Assembly (NCBI GenBank): GCA_031271325.1 | Contig: JAISVY010000084.1 | Coordinates: 1 to 19,549 of the forward strand | Direction: 5' to 3' | Source of the DNA: Oscillospiraceae bacterium | GTDB taxonomy: Bacteria > Bacillota > Clostridia > Oscillospirales > UBA929 | DNA: 19,549 nt | Shown: positions 6,877 through 14,247 of the stretch, piece by piece | How positions within the stretch are numbered: the first letter of the stretch is position 1 | Layout: every line of letters begins with the position of its first letter | Translations under genes and position numbers: made by a program | Notes under the pieces: model-generated | Seen by the model: only the letters and a program-made list of their open reading frames with translations | The model's database searches: none | Told to the model about the DNA's origin: nothing

Positions 6877-7714
6877 TGTATTGATTCTCCCAGCGGTACA
6901 GCACCAGCAGCACCAAGACGATCAGGAAGGTAAACACGACAGAGCTTGTGGTCAGCCTGGAAAACACAAAATTTTGAAAGTATTCGTCCATATAAAACGG
7001 GATGGTATACAGCGCGTCGGGCGGGGGGAGCGGGGAGTAGAAGAGCAGGCTCTCCCGGAATCCTTTGAGCGAGTTGGAGAAAGAGAGCATCACCACAAAC
7101 GTCAGAACGGGCGAGATCAGCGGCAGCGTAACGGAGCGGAACAGACGGAATCCTTTCGCGCCGTCGAGTATCGCCGCTTCGCGCGCTTCCGCGGGGATGC
7201 CGGCGATCGCCGCGCCGAGGATAATGATGTTCAGACCGGTGTTCTTCCATATGTAGAGCAGATAGATCGGCAGAACAGACCAAAAGCCGCCGCCCGCAAC
7301 ATTGCCAACCAGATACCGAAACTCTGACGGGCTGGTGGTCCATGAAAACAGCATCTGCCACACAAACACGACGGCGGCGGTCGGCATGATAATCGGCGCG
7401 ATCAACAGGCTCTTTACAAACGCCAGCCGGTTGCCGAGCTTTTGCAGCCCCATCGCGAGCAGCAGCGAGAAGGTAACGAGGCAGACAACCCCGATCACGG
7501 AAAAGACGACCGTGCTCTTCAGCGCGTTGTGAAAAGCCTCGTCTTGCAGCAGCTCGCGGAAATTTTTCAGCCCCACAAAACGCTCCCACCATGTGTCGTC
7601 AACCACCGTATACCGGAGCGTCCGCCCAAAGGGGATGATATACATCAGTGTGAATCCGATAAACGCGGGAAATCCCAGCAAAATAAACTTGAAGCGCAGC
7701 AATCTGTTGTTCAA
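6860..7714 (-). CDS. Sugar-type ABC transporter permease (MalF/UgpA-like)
   Basis: The 284-residue protein has about six membrane helices (first at about 9-29, last at about 258-274) and a good EAA loop, EAREAAILDGAKGF (176-189), followed by LPLISP. It would pair with the MalG-like protein as the heterodimeric channel of a CUT1-type importer. The TTG start (complement of 7712-7714) follows GGAGG; no in-frame alternative is better placed. The gene is first after a strong minus-strand promoter (7750-7778). No solute-binding protein, ATPase or glycosidase is encoded within the window; either these lie elsewhere and are shared, as with MsmX-type ATPases, or this pair has another role. Confidence 0.9.
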   Translation of the reverse strand: MNNRLLRFKFILLGFPAFIGFTLMYIIPFGRTLRYTVVDDTWWERFVGLKNFRELLQDEAFHNALKSTVVFSVIGVVCLVTFSLLLAMGLQKLGNRLAFVKSLLIAPIIMPTAAVVFVWQMLFSWTTSPSEFRYLVGNVAGGGFWSVLPIYLLYIWKNTGLNIIILGAAIAGIPAEAREAAILDGAKGFRLFRSVTLPLISPVLTFVVMLSFSNSLKGFRESLLFYSPLPPPDALYTIPFYMDEYFQNFVFSRLTTSSVVFTFLIVLVLLVLYRWENQYNEKIY

Positions 7715-7749
7715 CGAGGATCCCCCTCCGCAATTGTGGTCGCTGACCC

Positions 7750-7778
7750 ATCATAACATATTTCCCGCGCGTTGGCAA
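7750..7778 (-). promoter_or_regulatory. Sigma-A promoter for the ABC permease genes
   Basis: On the minus strand, TTGCCA (complement of 7773-7778) and TATGAT (complement of 7750-7755) are separated by exactly 17 bases. Transcription would start near 7743, about 30 bases before the TTG start of the MalF-like gene. Its -35 lies only six bases from that of the opposing nusB promoter, so polymerase binding to one should hinder the other. Confidence 0.7.
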
Positions 7779-7784
7779 CTGCTC

Positions 7785-7813
7785 TTGCAATTGACGGTGT
7801 CTTCCTGTATACT
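7785..7813 (+). promoter_or_regulatory. Sigma-A promoter for nusB and the downstream cluster
   Basis: TTGCAA (7785-7790) and TATACT (7808-7813) are separated by 17 bases. The expected start is near 7820, which leaves a very short leader carrying the GGAGGGG ribosome binding site (7821-7827) before ATG 7836. This is probably the main promoter of the nusB-to-recN cluster, since the gaps between the following genes are very small. Confidence 0.72.
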
Positions 7814-7835
7814 GTCTTGCGGAGGGGTGTGGGAT

Positions 7836-8276
7836 ATGACGCGTATCGCGGCGCGGGAGATCGCCGTACACATGGTTTATGCTTTGGATTTTTCCCCCGA
7901 ATTGTCCGAGCTGACCGAAGAGCGCACGTCGCCGGAGTTCTATCTGCGTCTCTCGGGGGAGGACGAGCTGTTCGATTCGCCGCCCGGCGCGGAAGAACGG
8001 CGTTATATCACAGAGCTGGTCGCGGGCGTGGACGAACACCTCGCCGAACTGGACGGCTATATCGAAAAATACGCCGTCGGCTGGCAGTTCGCGCGGATTC
8101 CGCGCGTCGCCGTCGCCGTTATGCGCGTGTGTATGTATGAAGTTCTGTACCGCCCGGACGTGCCGAACGCCGCCGCGATCAACGCGGCGGTGGAGCTGTG
8201 CAAAAAGTATGAGGAGACCGAAGTCACGGCGTTCGTCAACGGGATTCTGGGCAGTTTTGCCCGGCGGGAATTGTGA
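7836..8276 (+). CDS. nusB: Transcription antitermination factor NusB
   Basis: NusB binds boxA RNA with NusE (S10) and assembles the antitermination complex on rRNA transcripts. The 146-residue protein is all-helical in character and carries the family C-terminal signatures IPRVAVAVMRVCMYEVL (88-104), AAINAAVELCKKYE (113-126) and FVNGILGSFAR (133-143). The N-terminal half has an insertion-like acidic stretch (20-55). The open frame extends further upstream, but ATG 7836 is correctly placed after GGAGGGG and downstream of the promoter. It is the first gene of the plus-strand cluster, as in Bacillus, where nusB precedes folD-xseA-xseB; folD is missing here. Confidence 0.93.
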   Translation: MTRIAAREIAVHMVYALDFSPELSELTEERTSPEFYLRLSGEDELFDSPPGAEERRYITELVAGVDEHLAELDGYIEKYAVGWQFARIPRVAVAVMRVCMYEVLYRPDVPNAAAINAAVELCKKYEETEVTAFVNGILGSFARREL

Positions 8277-8295
8277 AAGATACGGAGGGCTGCCC

Positions 8296-9825
8296 GTGAA
8301 AACGCGTTTCGCATCTGTTTTTATGGCGGCGGTTTTATTAGCCGCGCTGATTCCGGCCGCGGCGGCGGCGGACGGTGATCTTGTTGTGTTCATCGACCCG
8401 GATTTCGAAGACGCCGTACGGGAGGCGATCCGCAAGCCGGAGGGGTGGATCACAAAAGGGGACGTTGACGGGGTAAAAGAGCTGGATGTTTCCTGGCTCG
8501 GCATTGAAAGCCTGTCCGGCATCGAGCACTTCACGGCGCTGGAGACGCTCGATTGCAGCGGCAACGAACTGATACGGCTTGACACCTCGAAAAATACGCT
8601 TTTGAGACGGCTTGACTGTAATTTTAACAATCTGGCTACGCTGAACATTTTGAAAAATACGGAATTGCGATACCTCGATTGTGAACAGAACCGGCTCGAA
8701 GGGCTGGACACAAGCGGCAACCCGGCGCTGGTTTCGCTCAACTGCCGCGATAACCTTCTAACGGCGCTGGAACTGGAAAACAATAAAACGTTAAGAACTC
8801 TGGACTGCGGCGGGAATCACCTGAAAGAGCTTGACACAAGTGTTCATCCCGCGCTAAGCGAATTGTATTGCGATGAAAACGCGTTGACGTTTCTAGACAC
8901 GGGCAGCAATCAAAAACTCATGTTTTTAGCCTGCGATTCCAATGAGCTTACGGAAATCGACGTAACGCAAAATACGCTTTTGCTTGGATTGTCATGCAGG
9001 GACAATGTTTTGTCAAACCTGAACGTAAGCGCGATTGACAGCCTGACGGTTCTGGACTGCGGCGAGAACCTGATCACGGAATTGCGCCTAAACAGCTATT
9101 TGATGGCGCTGGATTGCAGTTTTAATTGGCTTACGTCGCTGGACTTGAGGGATAACTTCCAATTGGAATTATTAATTTGCAACAACAATTATCTCCCGGG
9201 AAAAGAGTCGGTCACCGGGCTGCGCGACATGATGCTGTTGCTTGACGATAACACGTTGTTCGAGCCCCAGTATGAAAGCTCGCCGCCCGACCTCAGCGCT
9301 GTCAGCCCGTGGGCGCTGCGCCATGTTAAAACAGCGATTCGCAGAGGGTTGATTCCGGACGGGTTGTTGAGCGGCTTCCAAAACCCGGTCACCCGCCTGG
9401 AATTCTGCCGTTTTGCGATGAACTTTATCAAAGCGGAAACCGGGAAACCCGTGCAGAGTCTTCTTGCTCAAAATAAGATTTCCGTATCGCTGAGCGCTTT
9501 TACGGATACAAAAGACATGGACGCGCTGATCGCGTATGCCCTTGGCATCGTCTCCGAAACCGGGGACAAGACATTCAACCCCGGCGGACAGGTCAGGCGC
9601 GAAGACGCCGCCGTGATGCTGATGAATCTGCGTAAAGCGCTGGGATACGACGTGAGCGCTCCGCCGTCCTCGGGGTTTGCCGATGCCGCGAACATTGCAC
9701 CGGGAGCGGAGCAAGCCGTTGACTACTGCGTCGCGAACGGAATCATGAGCGGCGGGGAGACGTTTAACCCGAAGGGTTTGATCACCCGCGAGATGTGTAT
9801 AATGATGTTTGCGAATATGAGGTGA
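8296..9825 (+). CDS. Secreted leucine-rich-repeat protein with C-terminal SLH domains
   Basis: From GTG 8296 (after GGAGGG) the protein is 509 residues. Residues 1-26 form a signal peptide with an AAAAA-type cleavage region. An internalin-like cap (about 30-80) leads into eleven LRR units of 21 residues, consensus LxxLDCxxNxLxxLDxSxNxx, with Cys at 87, 108, 129, 150, 171, 192, 213, 234, 255, 274 and 295; only the step to 274 is two short. Three SLH-like modules follow (about 335-398, 400-450, 460-509), the last being the best conserved (AVDYCVANGIMSGGETFNP). SLH modules bind pyruvylated secondary wall polymers, so the protein should sit on the cell surface and present the LRR for binding. It is inserted in a housekeeping cluster where Bacillus has folD. 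The ligand is unknown. Confidence 0.9.
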   Translation: MKTRFASVFMAAVLLAALIPAAAAADGDLVVFIDPDFEDAVREAIRKPEGWITKGDVDGVKELDVSWLGIESLSGIEHFTALETLDCSGNELIRLDTSKNTLLRRLDCNFNNLATLNILKNTELRYLDCEQNRLEGLDTSGNPALVSLNCRDNLLTALELENNKTLRTLDCGGNHLKELDTSVHPALSELYCDENALTFLDTGSNQKLMFLACDSNELTEIDVTQNTLLLGLSCRDNVLSNLNVSAIDSLTVLDCGENLITELRLNSYLMALDCSFNWLTSLDLRDNFQLELLICNNNYLPGKESVTGLRDMMLLLDDNTLFEPQYESSPPDLSAVSPWALRHVKTAIRRGLIPDGLLSGFQNPVTRLEFCRFAMNFIKAETGKPVQSLLAQNKISVSLSAFTDTKDMDALIAYALGIVSETGDKTFNPGGQVRREDAAVMLMNLRKALGYDVSAPPSSGFADAANIAPGAEQAVDYCVANGIMSGGETFNPKGLITREMCIMMFANMR

Positions 9826-9827
9826 CT

Positions 9828-10949
9828 ATGGACGCGATCAGCATTTCCGCACTGACCGAGTACATCCGGCGAATGTTCGAGACGGACGAAGCTTTGGAGC
9901 GCGTACTGGTGCGCGGCGAGGTGTCGAACTATAAACGCTATCCGTCGGGGCACCACTACTTCACGCTGAAAGACGAGAAGAGCGTGCTCCGCGCGGTGAT
10001 GTTTAAGAGCGACGCCGACCGTCTTTCGTTCCGCCCGGGTGACGGAATGTCGGTGCTGGCGGCAGGCCGGGTCGCCGTCTATCCGCGCGACGGGCAGTAC
10101 CAGCTGTATTGCCGGCAGATGATGCCGGACGGCGCGGGTTCCCTGACGCTGGCGTTCGAGGAACTGAAGCGCCGCCTGGAAGCCGAAGGGTTATTCGATC
10201 CGCGGCATAAGAAGCCGCTGCCCCTCTTTCCGCGGCGGGTGGCGCTGGTCACCAGTCCCGCCGGAGCCACCGTACGGGATATGATCCGTATTTTGGGGCG
10301 GCGCTGGCCGCTCTGCGAGGTTGTTGTCGCGCCGGTGCGGGTACAGGGCGAGGAAGCGCCGGACGAGATTGCCGCCGCCATCCGGTACTGCGACCGGAAG
10401 CGGGTGGGCGATGTGATCATCGCCGGGCGGGGCGGCGGTTCGCTGGAAGATTTATGGGCGTTTAACGACGAGCGGGTGGCTCGCGCCATCTTTGCCTGCG
10501 CGACGCCGGTTGTTTCGGCTGTCGGGCATGAGCCGGACGTGACGATTGCCGATTTTGCCGCCGACATACGCGCCGCGACGCCGAGCCACGCGGCCGAAAT
10601 CGTCGCGCCGGATACCGAAGAATGGTTTTCCCGGATACAAGAAACAAAACTCCGCCTCTCACCGGAACGTTTCTTCGCCGATAAGCGGCAGTCTGTCGAC
10701 CGTTTGAGCGAGAAGCTGTCCGGCGGGTGGGAGCGCGGCTCGCAGCCCCGGACGCGTACGCTCGCGTCTCTGACCGCGCGTCTGGACGCGTTAAGCCCTC
10801 TCAAGGTTTTGGCGAGGGGTTACGCGGTGGCCGAAACGGCGGACGGGGTTCCGCTGCGTTCGAGCAAGAACGTCGCGGTGGGGGATCTGCTGAGAATACG
10901 CCTGAGCGAAGGCAGGGTATCAAGCCGCGTCGTTGAATGGGAGGGTTAA
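9828..10949 (+). CDS. xseA: Exodeoxyribonuclease VII large subunit (short form)
   Basis: XseA with several XseB subunits degrades single-stranded DNA from both ends. The 373-residue product has the N-terminal OB fold (about 1-105, with VRGEVSNYK at 28-36) and the catalytic core with GRGGGSLEDLWAFNDE (200-215) and SAVGHEPDVTIADFAAD (230-246). The coiled-coil region between the core and the C-terminal cap (about 262-322) is much shorter than in E. coli or Bacillus enzymes, whose total length is about 450. ATG 9828 follows GAGG and starts two bases after the LRR gene's stop; an upstream ATG in frame at 9795 lacks such a site and would overlap that gene. xseB follows after three bases. Confidence 0.93.
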   Translation: MDAISISALTEYIRRMFETDEALERVLVRGEVSNYKRYPSGHHYFTLKDEKSVLRAVMFKSDADRLSFRPGDGMSVLAAGRVAVYPRDGQYQLYCRQMMPDGAGSLTLAFEELKRRLEAEGLFDPRHKKPLPLFPRRVALVTSPAGATVRDMIRILGRRWPLCEVVVAPVRVQGEEAPDEIAAAIRYCDRKRVGDVIIAGRGGGSLEDLWAFNDERVARAIFACATPVVSAVGHEPDVTIADFAADIRAATPSHAAEIVAPDTEEWFSRIQETKLRLSPERFFADKRQSVDRLSEKLSGGWERGSQPRTRTLASLTARLDALSPLKVLARGYAVAETADGVPLRSSKNVAVGDLLRIRLSEGRVSSRVVEWEG

Positions 10950-10952
10950 CCG

Positions 10953-11186
10953 TTGGCAGAGAAGAAAAAGAGCTTTGAGGAAGCCGTCACACGAATCAAT
11001 GAGATCCTCCGTGCCCTGGAGAGGGGCGACACCCCGCTGGAGGATTCCATAAAACTCTTCGAAGAGGGCGCGAAACTCGCGGGGCATTGCGAAACGCTTT
11101 TGCAAAAGGCGGAACAGCGCGTTACCAAGCTAGTCAAGACACAGGACAATACGGTGGAGGAACAGCCATTTGACGCCATTGATTAA
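10953..11186 (+). CDS. xseB: Exodeoxyribonuclease VII small subunit
   Basis: A 77-residue helical protein with the conserved SFEEAVTRINEILRALERGD (7-26) and TPLEDSIKLFEEGAKL (27-42) segments of XseB. These form the long helices that wrap the XseA coiled coil. It starts at TTG 10953, after GGGAGG, three bases after xseA; the MAEKKK start matches usual family N-termini. Its end overlaps the start of ispA by 17 bases, implying coupled translation. Its helices should be able to interact with the shortened XseA coiled coil, which is the odd point of this pair. Confidence 0.93.
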   Translation: MAEKKKSFEEAVTRINEILRALERGDTPLEDSIKLFEEGAKLAGHCETLLQKAEQRVTKLVKTQDNTVEEQPFDAID

Positions 11187-11964
11187 AGACCGGTTGGATC
11201 AGTATATCGCGGCGGTAGATTCCGCGTTGGACGCGGCTCTGCCGGACAGGGACATACCGCAGAAAAAGTTGCTGGACGCGATGCGTTACAGCCTGTTTAC
11301 CGGCGGCAAGCGTCTGCGCCCGGTGATGCTGCTGGAGTTCTGCCGGATATGCGGCGGGGATTGGCGCGACGCGCTGCCGTTTGCCTGCGCGCTGGAGATG
11401 ATCCATACCTATTCGCTCATCCATGACGACCTGCCCAGCATGGACAACGACGACACACGGCGCGGCAAACCGACAGCCCATATCGTTTACGGCGAGGCAA
11501 CGGCGCTGCTGGCCGGAAGCGCGCTGCTATCGGCGGCGTTCGAGACGATGCTGCGTTCCGCCGTGCCGGGCGCGGCGGAAGCGGCGCTGGTGATCGCCAA
11601 CGCGTCGGGGTTGTACGGCATCGCGGGCGGTCAGGAGCTGGATCTGCGCCGGGAAGCCGAAACCGAGGTGATTCACCGGCTTAAAACAGCCGCCATGTTC
11701 ATCGCGGCGGCGGAAGCGGGCTGTGTCTTGGCGGGCGCGCCGGACAAACGGGCGGCGGCGGCGGCGTTCGGGTCGAGCTTCGGGCTTGGGTTCCAATATG
11801 CCGACGACTGTCAGGATTCGGGCGGAGACGCGGCATACCGGGCTGAAGCGTTACGCTGGTTCGGGCAGGCGAAGTCCGCGCTGGACGCGTTCCGCGATAC
11901 GGAATTGCTGCTGTGGATGACCGGCAAACTATCGGCGGCGCCGGAACAAAAAGGAGAGGCTTGA
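11170..11964 (+). CDS. ispA: Polyprenyl synthetase, farnesyl-diphosphate-synthase type
   Basis: The 264-residue protein belongs to the trans-prenyltransferase family that condenses IPP with DMAPP/GPP. Seen are GGKRLRP (45-51), the first Asp-rich motif D86-D87-x4-D92 (DDLPSMD) followed by RRGKPT, GGQELDL (153-159), LKTAAMF (171-177) and the second Asp motif DDCQD (212-216). After GGD (218-220) the sequence goes directly to AYRAEALRWFG: the usual loop with GK-x2-G-x-D and the substrate-binding Lys before TYP is missing, which helps explain why it is shorter than the typical 290-300 residues. TTG 11170 follows GGTGGAGG with nine bases of spacing. It lies directly in the xseB-dxs neighbourhood, as in Bacillus. 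The deletion may alter activity or chain length. Confidence 0.9.
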   Translation: MTPLIKDRLDQYIAAVDSALDAALPDRDIPQKKLLDAMRYSLFTGGKRLRPVMLLEFCRICGGDWRDALPFACALEMIHTYSLIHDDLPSMDNDDTRRGKPTAHIVYGEATALLAGSALLSAAFETMLRSAVPGAAEAALVIANASGLYGIAGGQELDLRREAETEVIHRLKTAAMFIAAAEAGCVLAGAPDKRAAAAAFGSSFGLGFQYADDCQDSGGDAAYRAEALRWFGQAKSALDAFRDTELLLWMTGKLSAAPEQKGEA

Positions 11965-11966
11965 CG

Positions 11967-12449
11967 ATGCGGGCGGCTGTGAATTTTTTAACCGGAAATC
12001 ATATCATCAATGTATCGATCCTCGCTTTTTTGACGGCGCAGGTCTTAAAAATGCTGAATATCCTGATCCGTTACAAAAGGCTGGATGTCCGGCGGCTGCT
12101 CGGTTCGGGCGGAATGCCCTCCTCGCACTCCGCGATTGTTTGCGCGATGGCGTCTTCGGTCGGCAAGCTCTACCGGCTGGATTCGGGGCTGTTTGCAATC
12201 GCCGCCGTGATCGCGATTGTCGTGATGTTCGACGCGTCGAATGTGCGGCGCTCGGCGGGCGAGCAGGCTAAAATCTTAAACTATATCCTGGAAAACTGGG
12301 GACACCAGAAACCGGAGTTTGTTGTGAAGGAATTAAAAGAGATGCTGGGTCATACCCCTTTTGAGGTATTTGCCGGTGCGGCGCTGGGGCTTTTGTTCGG
12401 GATTTGCATCCCCGTGCCGGAGCTGGCAGGCGCCGTGGTGGGTAGGTGA
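11967..12449 (+). CDS. Divergent PAP2 family membrane protein (DUF212, YuiD-like)
   Basis: A 160-residue integral membrane protein with about three to four hydrophobic segments. It has the DUF212 signatures GSGGMPSSHSA (about 46-56), MFDASNVRRSAGEQA (about 87-101) and LGHTPFEV (about 128-135), which resemble a rearranged acid-phosphatase/PAP2 motif set. A role in lipid phosphate (possibly prenyl diphosphate) turnover has been suggested for the family but is not proven; the position between ispA and dxs fits such a link. ATG 11967 follows AAGGAGAGG and starts two bases after the ispA stop; an upstream in-frame start would overlap ispA. Confidence 0.88.
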   Translation: MRAAVNFLTGNHIINVSILAFLTAQVLKMLNILIRYKRLDVRRLLGSGGMPSSHSAIVCAMASSVGKLYRLDSGLFAIAAVIAIVVMFDASNVRRSAGEQAKILNYILENWGHQKPEFVVKELKEMLGHTPFEVFAGAALGLLFGICIPVPELAGAVVGR

Positions 12450-12453
12450 GTGA

Positions 12454-14247
12454 ATGCGGCTGTTTGAGCGTTATCTGGCATCCGTAAAGGATGTACCCGA
12501 AGACCGGTTGGATTCGTTTTGCTCCGAGATCCGCTCGTTCCTGATCAAACACGTTGCGCAGACGGGCGGGCATCTGGCATCCAACTTGGGTGTAGTGGAG
12601 CTGACCGTCGCCCTCCACCGGGTTTTCGATACCTCGCGCGATCGCCTCGTGTTCGACGTGGGGCATCAATGCTATGTCCACAAGCTGCTGACCGGGCGCA
12701 AAGAAGGCTTTGACAAACTGCGTTCGCTGGGCGGGATGTCCGGTTTCCCAAAGCCCTCCGAGAGCATCCACGACGCGTTTGCCGCCGGTCACGCTTCCAC
12801 GTCGGTTTCGGCGGCGCTGGGGATGGCGCGCGCCCGGACCCTTCAAAAAGAAGACTATCACTGTATCGCCCTGCTGGGCGACGGAGCGCTGACCGGCGGT
12901 CTAGCCTACGAAGGGCTGAACGACGCGGGGCAGAGCGGCGAACCGCTGATCGTCGTGCTGAACGACAACGGGATGTCGATTAAGAAAAACGTGGGCGGCG
13001 TGGCGCGCCACCTGACGAAACTGCGCCTCCAGCCGCGCTATTTCCAAGCCAAAAAGTTTACCCATAAGCTCCTTGACCCGCTGCCGGGCGGACGCGCCGT
13101 CGGGCGGTTTATCCACCGGGGGAAAGAGCTTCTGAAAAACGCCGTTGTACCCGGTTCCATGTTCGCGCAGATGGGGTTCGAGTATCTGGGCCCGACCGAC
13201 GGGCACAACATCAGGGCGGTCACGCATCTGCTCCGGCAGGCCGCCGCGATGAGAAAACCCGTTTTGATCCATTTGGTGACGCAGAAAGGGCGCGGCTACA
13301 CTTTTTCGGAGCAAAATCCCAGCAAATATCACGGAGTAAAATCGTTCCGCGTCGACGACGGCGTTTCAAACGGCTTGGAATGCGACGAGTTCTCGCGTTT
13401 CTTCGGCAAGACGCTGACCGCAATGGCCGGAAGCGACCGCAAGATCGTCGCGATCACCGCCGCGATGCAGTCGGGGTGCGGGCTGGAACCGTTCGCGGAA
13501 CGGTTTCCCCGGCGCTTCTTTGACGTAGGCATCGCGGAAGGGCACGCCGTTACGATGGCCGCCGCGATGGCGAAACAGGGGCTGCGCCCGGTTGTGTCGG
13601 TGTATTCCACCTTCCTGCAGAGGGCATATGATCAAATCGTACACGACGTCGCGATGCAGAACCTGCCGGTAATCTTTTCCGTCGGCCACGCGGGGCTGTC
13701 CGGCGAAGACGGGGAGACGCACCACGGCGTATTCGACCCGCTGTATCTGTCCTCCGTCCCGGGTCTCACCCTGTTGGCTCCGGCTACGTTTGACGAGCTG
13801 CGTGCGATGCTGATCCGCGCGTTTCAAATGAGCGGTCCCGTCGCGATCCGTTACCCTAAACAAGCGATAAACCTGCCGGAGAACAGAGATTTATCGCCCG
13901 TCGTCTGCTGCCGCGCGGGGCGCGACGCGACAATCGTCACATACGGCGGGACAACGCAGGCGGCGTTGGACGCGGCGGAGCTGCTGGACGGGCGCATATC
14001 TGTCGGGGTGGTGCGCGTGACGTCGCTCAAGCCGCTGCCGGAAATTGTTTGCGGCGGCGAGGTCTTTATTTTAGAAGACAACCCCGGATATCTGTGCCGG
14101 TTTGTAAGAGGCGTACCGGTCAATACCGGCGACCGCTTCGTCACCCACGGTTCCAACGGGGATTTGCTGGCGCACTGCCGTTTGGACGCCGCTTCGGTCG
14201 CCGCTTTGATCGCGGAGACATTTGAAACCGACCGAAGGTATGGCTGA
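12454..14247 (+). CDS. dxs: 1-deoxy-D-xylulose-5-phosphate synthase
   Basis: Dxs makes DXP from pyruvate and glyceraldehyde 3-phosphate using thiamine diphosphate, the first step of the MEP isoprenoid pathway. The 597 residues show GGHLASNLG (38-46), GHQCYVHKLLTGR (70-82), the ThDP motif GDGALTGG (142-149) with VVLNDN (167-172), GPTDGHN (246-252), the catalytic Glu region GIAEGHAVT (E362) and IRYPK with R466. Two strongly conserved spots differ: the family's IAEQHA is IAEGHA, and DRAG, whose Arg contacts substrate, is GHAG (411-414). ATG 12454 is four bases after the DUF212 stop with a modest GGTAGGTGAG site. The end overlaps tlyA. The substitutions may be a lineage variant. Confidence 0.93.
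   Translation: MRLFERYLASVKDVPEDRLDSFCSEIRSFLIKHVAQTGGHLASNLGVVELTVALHRVFDTSRDRLVFDVGHQCYVHKLLTGRKEGFDKLRSLGGMSGFPKPSESIHDAFAAGHASTSVSAALGMARARTLQKEDYHCIALLGDGALTGGLAYEGLNDAGQSGEPLIVVLNDNGMSIKKNVGGVARHLTKLRLQPRYFQAKKFTHKLLDPLPGGRAVGRFIHRGKELLKNAVVPGSMFAQMGFEYLGPTDGHNIRAVTHLLRQAAAMRKPVLIHLVTQKGRGYTFSEQNPSKYHGVKSFRVDDGVSNGLECDEFSRFFGKTLTAMAGSDRKIVAITAAMQSGCGLEPFAERFPRRFFDVGIAEGHAVTMAAAMAKQGLRPVVSVYSTFLQRAYDQIVHDVAMQNLPVIFSVGHAGLSGEDGETHHGVFDPLYLSSVPGLTLLAPATFDELRAMLIRAFQMSGPVAIRYPKQAINLPENRDLSPVVCCRAGRDATIVTYGGTTQAALDAAELLDGRISVGVVRVTSLKPLPEIVCGGEVFILEDNPGYLCRFVRGVPVNTGDRFVTHGSNGDLLAHCRLDAASVAALIAETFETDRRYG

Larger units (their letters stand above)
7723..7827. repeat. Inverted repeat around the divergent promoters
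   Basis: CCCCTCCGCAA (7723-7733) and TTGCGGAGGGG (7817-7827) form an 11-nt perfect inverted repeat centred at 7775. Each arm contains the Shine-Dalgarno sequence of the gene it faces. A second shared word, CAATTG, occurs at 7731-7736 and 7788-7793. The arms are too far apart to act as a simple hairpin; they may reflect duplicated leader sequence or paired protein sites. Confidence 0.7.

Noticed and set aside
7593..7835. In-frame upstream extension of nusB
   Set aside because: The frame is open to 7593, but this part holds both promoters and lies on the opposite strand to the MalF-like N-terminus; ATG 7836 has a proper ribosome binding site and fits NusB.
8137..8295. Upstream extension of the LRR/SLH gene within nusB
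   Set aside because: It reads through nusB in another frame with a basic, unlikely composition; the signal peptide begins exactly at GTG 8296 after GGAGGG.
7599..8783. Long minus-strand open frame opposite nusB and the LRR gene
   Set aside because: Low-complexity Ser/Arg-rich translation antisense to two convincing genes, caused by GC-rich codon bias.
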